Below are positions 1 through 8,900 of a stretch of 64,000 nucleotides of DNA, one piece after another. The stretch is from Rachycentron canadum (taxonomy: Eukaryota; Chordata; Actinopteri; Carangiformes; Rachycentridae): positions 10,068,599 to 10,132,598 of the forward strand of contig CM076669.1 of NCBI GenBank assembly GCA_038496675.1. Reading direction: 5' to 3'. The translations under genes were made by a program, and so were the position numbers. The stretch's first letter is position 1. The number at the start of each line of letters is the position of its first letter. The notes under the pieces were generated by a model. The model did no database searches. It saw only the letters and a program-made list of their open reading frames with translations, and was not told the origin of the DNA.

Positions 1-31
<31 letters not shown>
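1..31. repeat. (AT)n then (AC)n microsatellite at window edge
   Basis: About nine AT units run directly into six or seven AC units. The array is cut by the start of the window, so its true length is unknown. Confidence 0.95.
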
Positions 32-2439
32 TAAAGTTGCAACTGTTTGCACTTGCTTGTATGAATCAGATACATATTCTATATAACTGCTGGAAAATCA
101 TGTAGAGAATTTGTTGTTTGGATTTGATTAAGCCGCTGCCTTCAAGTATGGTTACAATCACTGTAAGTACTGAAATAATGGAAATGAATGAGTTAGGAGA
201 AGTTTGACTGGGAGAGAGAAAAGGAGAAATAGGACATGTGTGCATGTGTGGAATGAGAAAGTTGTCTAGTTCTGACATTTTTATTGTGGTATTTTAAACA
301 TCTGTAATGAGGCTAATGAAGTTCGCAAGATGCAGCTGATCTCCTAATGACAGTAAATTTTATATGTTTTAATTGGATGCAGGAAGTACAAAATCAAACT
401 GTATAAATATTACTTTCTTATTCAAACATAATGAAGCAACTGTGCTGAAATCATCCGAGGGGATATACATATATATAGATTTTGTACATATTAAGAACTG
501 TCTTGAAAGGCAAAAAAATGACAAATACACTGACTAATGCCATTGCTTTAATATCAGTAAATTGGTAGTTTTGCCCTACATGGTCTATCTAGCTTTGCAT
601 GTCAGAAATATCTGTGCAAATATGTGTGAATGGAAAGTGAACCTGTGACCTCAACCAGTAACCTCAAACACTGGCTCAATTGTTATAGCAGGTGCGTGTA
701 GCTACATAGAGAAAGAGGAAAGAGTGTTTGACATCAACATCAGAATAGTCTGAACAATCTCAAACTTCGATTTATTAGATTCTTATTTCTTTCCTGTCCC
801 ATGTGTAAAAAGTAGACTTGCTTTATATTAAAAGTGCCCTGAGATAACTTCTGTTATGATTTGGCTCTATAGAAATGAAATTGGCTTGAGTTGATTTGTG
901 TATGGTGGGCTTTGATAATTTTCAGCATGTACTCTTCACACATGCACAGGCCTGCCATTGTCCAGGTTGGCCTTGGTGAGTGAAGCAACATTACCTCTCA
1001 AATCTAATCAGATTCCCATAAGTGGATAACAAGCGTGTCTCCGGCATTTACAGTAGTGAGAAAGCTGAAGTGAAACCAGGACAATCTGCTGTCACACAAA
1101 GCAGATGTGGTGTGTAGTCCTGGCATCCCTCCTGCTATCCATAGTGGGAAAAATGTTGATTGACTAACAACTGGCATCTTGTTTGGTCTGGAGAGGGCAG
1201 ATAAGAGCTCTCAGTCACTACTGACAAGTTGAGTATTGTGATGAGCCTGTTCTTATTTAGGTGGATGAGTGGTGAATAAGGGCAGCTAGACTCGCTGACG
1301 GATGGAATTTAATGCTGAGTTTTTGTATAAAGTCTAAAGTTTCCATATCCAAAAGTCCACATGGTTTAAGAGTTGTACTAGTTGACATTTGACTCAGAAA
1401 AGCTGTCATTGCAGTTAGAAATCTGAAAACTTAAAAAAAAAAAAAAAAACACCACCAACAAAAAAGCAAGTTACTCATTTTATCAATTCCAGCTGCTCTT
1501 GCTGTGTAACTTTTGACATAGAAAATCATTCATTCTTCCTCTAAAATTAAAAATTGAGATCACAAGCAATAAAATGCACTGTACAGTCACTAGAGCCAAA
1601 CTTGATCTGGCATGACCAGTAGCTAATGGTGGCTAATATTAGCAAATTTTAGTAAGCTTTAGGTAAATGGAGCTATATGAAGGACATTACAAAGTGAGCT
1701 AGCTGACTTTAGCAGTAGCTGTAGTAGCCAATGTTCAGATAGTCTTGCTTGAGGCTTTCATCATATGTGATTTTGTTTGATAAATGACACAAATTTTTAA
1801 AGTTAAGTAATGTGCTCTAAATGGGACACTATGATTATGGAGCAGATCATAAAAATAAATTATTCTTAAATGTCACATCTTCTCCAGTAATATAAACTTT
1901 GTCTTAAGTCATACAGCATTGTCTAGTGAATCTGCTACTACACCCGCATTGTTGTTTATCTGACTTTCTTCTACTTCCAACTGATTAGCTGAGGTCAGTC
2001 ATGGAAAAAGTATCCTTTAGTGATAAAAATAAAAAAAAGTTCAGGCAGACTATTTTGTCCAGTGAATCGCATGCTTTTAAGAGGAAGTTTAAAAAAAAAA
2101 AATCTGGATAATCGACACAGACAACAAACCAACAACTGACAAGACTAACATTATAAAATCACTGCTAACAATACATGCATTATTATTAAGTACTCCCAAA
2201 AATACTTTACAGGCCATTAACCAATAAAGCAAGTTATAACAGTGAGCTTCTTTGTGAGCTTCAGACCAGTAAGTAAATTATACATTTAGGTGAGATGTCC
2301 CTTCTGAAAATAGTCCTAAATTTACAGTAATGAAGACCTCAAAATAACTTTGCAGTTATTGTTTTGGAAGCTGATAATACTAAACTGTCTACATTGAAAC
2401 ATGAATGAATGAAAAGGCTTGGTTAAAAATGGCATTCAA
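32..2439. other. Upstream non-coding region of the tfec gene
   Basis: No open frame with plausible splice sites or recognisable protein was found on either strand. The sequence is AT-rich, with short poly(A) runs near 1433 and 2090 and a LINE tail fragment near 828-896. A stretch at about 1610-1740 is rich in GCTAA/TTAGC words and holds the perfect 12-bp palindrome GCTAATATTAGC at 1632-1643, so it may be old interspersed repeat. MITF-family genes often have several alternative first exons. This region could therefore be intergenic or could be the first intron of a longer isoform, and the sequence alone does not decide. Confidence 0.6.
828..896 (+). mobile_element. LINE (L2-like) 3' tail fragment
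   Basis: The segment with GTGCCCTGAGATAACTTCTG followed by GATTTGGCTCTATAGAAATG matches, from memory, the 3' end shared by many fish L2-clade LINEs and related SINEs (consensus roughly GCCTTGAGATAAC...TTTGGCGCTATATAAATAAAATTG). It is diverged and 5'-truncated. No reverse-transcriptase coding sequence precedes it, so it is an inert relic. The family assignment rests on recall, not on a search. Confidence 0.55.
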
Positions 2440-2746
2440 GGAGTTATTTAAAACCCCCAATGGGGAACAAGGGTCAATTGTGCATTCAAAACCCTGGAGC
2501 AGACAGCAGAGGACATTTGGGAGCTGACCACTGATTGGTCAGTGAGACAGAAGAGGGCGGTCTCAATGAATTAGTGATAGACGCTAAAAGCAGATATCCT
2601 GCAGTGATCAAACCCTGGGTGATCTGACAGTCCAGTGTTTGAAGTGATTATCATACTACGCAACATAAAGGCTTACCCCCAGCTCTGGGCCTAATTAGTT
2701 CACTTAGGGCCCTTATAAGACTGGAAGGGGACTGGAAGGGACAAAC
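2440..2746 (+). promoter_or_regulatory. tfec: Probable proximal promoter of tfec
   Basis: A TATA-like element TTATAAGA sits at 2713-2720. An inverted CCAAT box (ATTGG, NF-Y type) is at about 2534-2538 inside a near-palindromic TGACCA..TGGTCA context. A homeodomain core TAATTAG is at 2692-2698. An exact tandem pair of the 11-mer GACTGGAAGGG (2719-2740) carries GGAA cores that ETS-family factors could use, and lies between the TATA element and the expected start. An initiator-like CTCACTG near 2748-2754 puts the transcription start around 2745-2755. These are motif readings; no expression data are available. Confidence 0.5.
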
Positions 2747-2860
2747 ACTCACTGAGAACTCAGCAGATCAACAGGATAGCAGCAGCAGACCTGGATGCAC
2801 TAAGTTGACCTGCTGCTACACCAAAAAAAACCAAACTGAAGATTATCTGCTTTTCTAAGA
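2747..2860 (+). other. tfec: tfec exon 1, 5' UTR (approximate start)
   Basis: This is the presumed leader between the inferred start site and the initiator ATG at 2861. It contains an in-frame TGA at 2837-2839, 21 nt before the ATG, so the reading frame cannot extend upstream within this exon. The ATG has adenine at -3, a good vertebrate initiation context. The 5' boundary is uncertain by 10 nt or more. Confidence 0.5.
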
Positions 2861-2920
2861 ATGCCACACTTAACTGACTGCAGTTACTACACGATGCGGG
2901 ACGCAACCAGAGCTTCAAAT
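2861..2920 (+). CDS. tfec: tfec coding exon 1
   Basis: Twenty codons beginning MPHLTDCSYYTM and ending RASN, then donor GTAAGA at 2921. The exon ends in phase 0, exactly as the short melanocyte exon of MITF does before its VQTHLEN exon. A second in-frame ATG lies at 2894. The exon lacks the long N-terminal segment through which other MiT isoforms bind Rag GTPases, so this isoform is predicted (inference) to escape that nutrient control. Confidence 0.75.
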
Positions 2921-5900
2921 GTAAGAATACAATGTTCTGTTAAAATGTTTGTGTGTTTTCTAACCTAATGTATTTGCAAGGCTTTCATTGGTTTGGCAAT
3001 CTTGACTGCTGGCTGTGTGTATATACATGTGCTACTGCAGTGTATCGACCACAATTTTAAATCAGACACTATAATGATTTTCTTGACAAAAACCTAAAAA
3101 TGAGTAATTAAAATAAAATGAGAAATTAAAAATAATTCTCATAAAGAAACATAAGGAACATGACTTACTTTGAGTGTTATCTTATATTTACACACATTAT
3201 ACATACATAAATACAAGGAGTGACTAATGGGAAAATGTGACTCTCAACTATTTCTGTCCAAAATGAGATCATAGTTTCGCAAAGCCGACAGCCACAGAAA
3301 GCAAGCCCTGTTTATATATTCTTAGTCAGTGCTGTTTCAGTTTGGGAAAAACAAATGCGCAACCTCCCATCCACTGAACAGATCTCTGATTCAGTCTACT
3401 TACTAAAAGTATGATTTGATTGTTGTGCAGGTACAGAGCCACCTGGAGAACTCCAAGTTCCACCTTCACCAGAGCCAGAATCAGCAGGTCAAACAGTACC
3501 TGACACTAGGCTCCAAGCTGGCCACATCAGCTGGGCAGGGCCACACAGTGCTGCATCCACACGCCCCTGGCCAAGCACTGGCCACCGTGCCAATCATGAG
3601 GAATGGACACATGCCCTCTGTCAGCGACAGCAGCAACCCCAACAGCCCTGTTACCCTACTCACTATGGCCAATCATGACAGTGAGGTGAGTGATCTTATG
3701 GAAAAGAAAGTGTCTGAATGTCTGTCTGAATTAAGAAGCGGCTGAATTTATGGAACTGAAATTGAGAGCCTTGATAACGTGCCTGGTGGTGACTGGAAAA
3801 GAATGAAATTGCAACAAAAAATCTGAACTACAGACGAGGTCACACACATATGAACAATGGGTCAGATTTTTTGTAGATTTCACAATGTTCTTGACACTCA
3901 TTCCTGTCAATTTTCATAAAAATATTGTGTTACTTTTCATAGCTACTTATATGAGTTTTGCTGCAGTCCCTCTGAATTCTTTCAAATTAAGAGAGATAAA
4001 TCATGGCTAACACTTTGTTATACATACAGTGTAATTCACAAGCACCGCTGATTATGACTGAATTCCTAACCGGACTGGGTTCGCTACAATGCAGAGAGTA
4101 GATCCAACTAATCATCTAAACAAAGTGATGCCATTATTGATCTCCCTCTCTCTCTGATGTGCTCATCAATAACTTCAGACATGCAGTCTCTGATGAGAGA
4201 ACCCCTTCAAAGAAGGAAACTAGTTTGATAACAGATGCATCTTTTTTCCACTACCATTAACTAATTTCTGAACTCAGTGGAGAACTTGCCTGTTATTGGA
4301 TTAGTCTCCCGACAGTCCCTCCTCTTTCTCGTGTCTATTTTGGTTTGAATGTTGAGATTTCAAAAGATCAGACTTGGACAGTATTGAAATTCTGGTACAA
4401 AGATAATCAGTCTGTCCATGAGTACACTGAAATTACTGTTTTCTTTTAGTTTCCAATGGATGAAGTTATTGATGACCTAATTAGTCTTGAATCCGGTTTC
4501 AATGATGGAGGCTTGGATTGCATGGAGCCTAACATCATAATGCAAAACAATGTAAGTATGAATTACACTAACTATTGCTGTAACAGCTACATACTAACAC
4601 TGTTTAAAAATGCTACCGACTATCAACGGTATGAAGGTCTTTTGTATTGATTATTGCAACATCTTGCTTGTTAATCTGTTACATAGATTATTTTGCAGTT
4701 AGGTATGTGTCAAGTTAAATTTCTTAATTATAATCTCTCTAATTAAATTGAATTGGAACTTGAAAATGACGTTCCTCCACCCAGACATTTAGGTGCAGGC
4801 TTGACTAGCTTGGGAAAAGGGGGACCTGTCTTAGTTTGAGGGCAGCTTAAGTCTAGAGATGAGTCAAAGTTCACTGGAGCTTAGTAACATTTCTCACATT
4901 ACTCAAGAAGTTTAACAGTGGAGATTAAGTTAAAAAGAAGGACGATGTGGATAGGGGTATATAATTAATGACATGATGACTATAGAAGCTAAACTGGCAC
5001 CAAAGACAAACACTATCAATAGGTTTCATAGCAGAAGGAATTCAAAAATCTGACACAGGAGGTTGATTTGGCAGTTAGTGGGATGGGAATGCTGGGAGTC
5101 TGGCTCAACTCCTTAAATACAGACAGAGACACAATGACAGACAAAGAATCATACATGCAGATAAAGTAACATGGAGAAAAACACAACAAATACTGTGACA
5201 AAGAAGGAATGAGAAGGGGGAGGAAAAGATAAAGTGTGGGGGAGGAGGGAGTGTAGGTTTAAAATGAGGACAGAAGTGCAGCAGAAGAGTGAGGGGTGGA
5301 ATATTTTGTTGAAGAGAGTTTCTGAGCCATTGGATGGGGCTAATGCATACACTCCCCTTGGGCTTGTTCAGAAATGATACCATGCTTAAATGGATCAATT
5401 TGTCCTAATTAGTCATACAGTACGATGCATCACATCGTTTCGCCGTGTCAACACATCCAGGAACACAGACAGGAGAGGGATTGAAGTGATTACAATAGGA
5501 GTAGTAGGGGAATTGTTGCAATCTTTCATTTTGATAAGCATTTTTGTCCCCTCCTCCTCCTTCTCTTTCCTCCCATCTTGGTGAGATAATGAGAAAAAAA
5601 AGCACATGCAAACTAAACCAACTGCAGAAATTTGAAATGTCTGCAGTTTTCTTCTGTTTTGTTTCCTCATCTCTCCTCTCCATTCCTTCCCATCTCTTGA
5701 CTTGACATGCTGCCTTATCACATTCACCAGTCTACTTGTTAGATTTGACACACATGTCGTGGTTAAATTTGGATGTGCACATCTTTGAATCCATGGTAGC
5801 TTCTGTAGCGCTTTCCCATAAATACACAAATGCGAATTAGACACACATGTGTGTCAGCACGCTATATCTTGACATCTCCCCCGTCCGTGAAAAGGCGTCA

Positions 5901-8900
5901 TTATCGCAGAACTCATGCATGCTTTCCCAGACTAGAAGAGACCCGTAGGAAAACAGTTTTGCCTCTGTTCAAGCAGTTGACCTAGCCAGCCTTTTCATCT
6001 CTAATGTGATGCTATTTTCAACACAGAGCACATCTCTGTGTTAGGGCCACTTTCAAGTTGAGGAGGGGGGGGTGGGGGGGGGGGGGGGTGGTAGCATTTG
6101 GAGATCGAGACACTATGTTTGGTCAAACCAAATCCAAGCAGCAAACCAGGATTGGAGGTCAGGGTTAGATGGACTCAGACTGGAGGATGACAACCCTTTA
6201 CTGACCCAGTTTCAGCAAGGTTAAGACCTTGTTAAGTTGTTTTACTTTTTGTGATGCAAGATGACAAGACAATCTGAACATGACAGCAATTCAAGGCCAC
6301 AGCAGTGGATTTGCCTTATCCTGCTGTGACAGACATGTGGGTACTGGAGCTTCCTGCTGGGAAGTCCAGAGCTAAAGGCCTGAGGGCTGACAACCATCTC
6401 TGCAAAGCTGTGATCACTCCTCTCGCCTCTTGTTATTTTCGTGAATGCTAAACAAAGCCACACAGCAGTTAAAAACAACTATTTGTATTAAGGCTTTTGT
6501 TAAAGTGTGAAAGACATCCATGTTTATGTGCGTGTGATATGTAAATGTTCTTCCCCTGTGACTGACCCTTTCTCTTTCTTTTCTCTCCCTCTCCCCTCTC
6601 TCCGCCCTATAGGTGTCCCTCAGTAGCAGCATGCTGGACGTCTATGGGGGTGAACAAGGTATGAACGCCCCTAATGGTGGAATGAGTCCCACATCTAACC
6701 CCACAAAGCTCACTGTAAAAAGGGAATACACAGGTATGAACTCATACCATAGCACTGATTAAACAACTAACTACCTAATGACGTATCACAAGCTCACATA
6801 TCTGCACAAGTTAAAAATCACACTAAGCTGTAGTTGCTATAAAAAATAGATTTGGGGGGATTATAATAAAAACAGTTCTAAACACTGAAGCTTTGGATAT
6901 AAGAGCAGAGTATAGCTGTGTTAGCTATAAATGGCAACACGTGTGCATCTGCTCCTGCTAAAATCAAGTCCAATTATGTGCGTCAGGCATGCAGACAAAT
7001 ATGTAAGCTGATTTGTCTGTGACAAGCAGGACAGTGTTTGACAAACATTGTCCTGCTTGTCATTGCATCTGTTAATAGGCAGTGGAAACGTGTAGACTTT
7101 TTGTCACTGTGCACAAACAGTGGGCCCTTTAAGACATTTCTTATTAATGTCATGCATCAAGAAAAGAAGCCTAATTGATTTAGGGAAAACGAAAGGATGC
7201 CTGAAGAACCCTCCACTCTCAATGGGCAAATAAGTAAATTGCCATTTGGTTCATTTGAGTGTGGGCGGAGAGGACAATGGGCTGTTACACAGAGTTTAAA
7301 TTGTCTTGATTGAATCAACAGAGACAAATTGGGAAATCCAATCTCAGGTCCCCAATTATGTAATTTGGAAGAATGTGAATACAAATATGGATGCACTGAC
7401 ATTTTTGTCCCTCTCCAGGACAGATTAGTGAATTTGCTAAACTGTCTTAATTAGAGAGTAAGTAGTTTAAAAGTGGTTATCATTTTTTTTTTACGCAATG
7501 AGCTTAAGACATGCTAAAGGGGATAACTTGGGCTCTTTCAGCCTCTGTGTGTGTGTGTGTGTGTGTAAGGAGATCAAACTTGTGTCTGAGGGGAAACTGT
7601 GTGTGGAAACTCCACATTCTAGCACTGAACTCCCTCAAAACAACTGATTGTGTGTCTCCTGACTAGACCTTTTGTTGTGTTTTGTGTTCGTTGACTTTCA
7701 GTTTCTAAATTAGTGTGTGCTGCTAATCAATTCGTTCCCCTCTGTGATTTATTTTTTGACAGAACATGACACAAGGGTGATGGCCAAAGAGAGACAGAAG
7801 AAAGACAACCATAATTTGAGTAAGTGTCTCCCGCTGCCTTTCAACCCACTCACAGTTTATGATCTGGAGATGAGTTATGGCCAGCCTTTAGCACAGCAGC
7901 TGACAACGCTCTAATCATCTCTTGCTCTTCTTTTGTTCCGTTTGCTTAGTTGAAAGAAGACGGCGATACAACATCAACTACAGGATTAAGGAACTGGGAA
8001 CACTCATACCAAAGTCAAATGACCCGTAAGTTGCAAAATTTGAAATGTATTTATTGAAACAATGCCCTGCTTCTTTGCTTCTTTTCACTTTATATCATTG
8101 AAACAACTGCAAGAACTCATTTTTCAGGAAAGTGCATTAAATTCTGAGCACAAAGACACTCTAAATGTTGTTCATTGAATTCAAATGAGAACTCAAGCAC
8201 ATTTCAGTCATATTTCAAGGGTGCACTTGAACTTCTATTGTAGTCTGTGCTCCAAGAGCTGTACATCCTCTTGCTGGGTCCCGGCAGTTCAGCTCAAAGC
8301 ATGAATGATGAGGAAAGGGTCAAATGCAAAGAAGCAGGCCACACCATTTGAATCAAAGTTTGAAGCACAATTGGAACATAGAGATGGAGGATGGAGCTGA
8401 ATTGAAATCCACTGGCCATCTTTCGCAATTGAACTTTGCTTCAAATTTAAATGGAAGGTTAGCGTTGTCATTGTGCCATTAACATGGGATAAAAGAGATT
8501 ATTAGCTGCTGATCAGACCAACGTCTCACTTGTGTGGAAAAGGACAATTTTACTGCAGTTCCCCTTTCCTTTTTTTCATAAAAAGCAATAATATCTGCAA
8601 AAGAATGACTTGCACTCTAGCACCTTAAGTCCATTGCTCCATTTTCCCCCTGTCTTCCTACTTAGCTCATTTTCCCTCACCTATTTTTACTCGAGGATTA
8701 ATTTTACCGAACAAGGAGGTACAAGAATGGACTTTCCACATAGCTACTTAACTATTCTATTAAAATTCCTATTCAGTGTCCCCATGTAATGTCCAAGGAT
8801 GAGTAATTGCCCAATGTAAATCACCATTTCCTATTCATATCATAAAAGGGGTAAAAACCTCTGTGTTAAAACTTTTCCCCATTTTTTTTTTTATTGTGGA

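Larger units (their letters stand above)
6734..7762 (+). other. tfec: tfec intron 4
   Basis: 1029 nt. It carries a palindromic E-box CACGTG at 6938-6943, a near-perfect inverted repeat at 7020-7062 and a short (TG)n array at 7545-7566. Confidence 0.8.

Noticed and set aside
3686..4449. Search for an MITF exon 3 equivalent
   Set aside because: Candidate acceptors near 3873 and 4179 open into frames with early stops or unrelated residues, so no exon is called.
5405..5844. 143-codon minus-strand open frame in tfec intron 3
   Set aside because: Antisense to an intron, low-complexity (Ser/Phe, Lys/Glu) translation, no family match.
7020..7062. Possible intronic microRNA
   Set aside because: The hairpin is only 43 nt with a three-base loop and no extension into the flanks. 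Metazoan pre-miRNAs need a longer stem-loop. Kept as an inverted repeat only.
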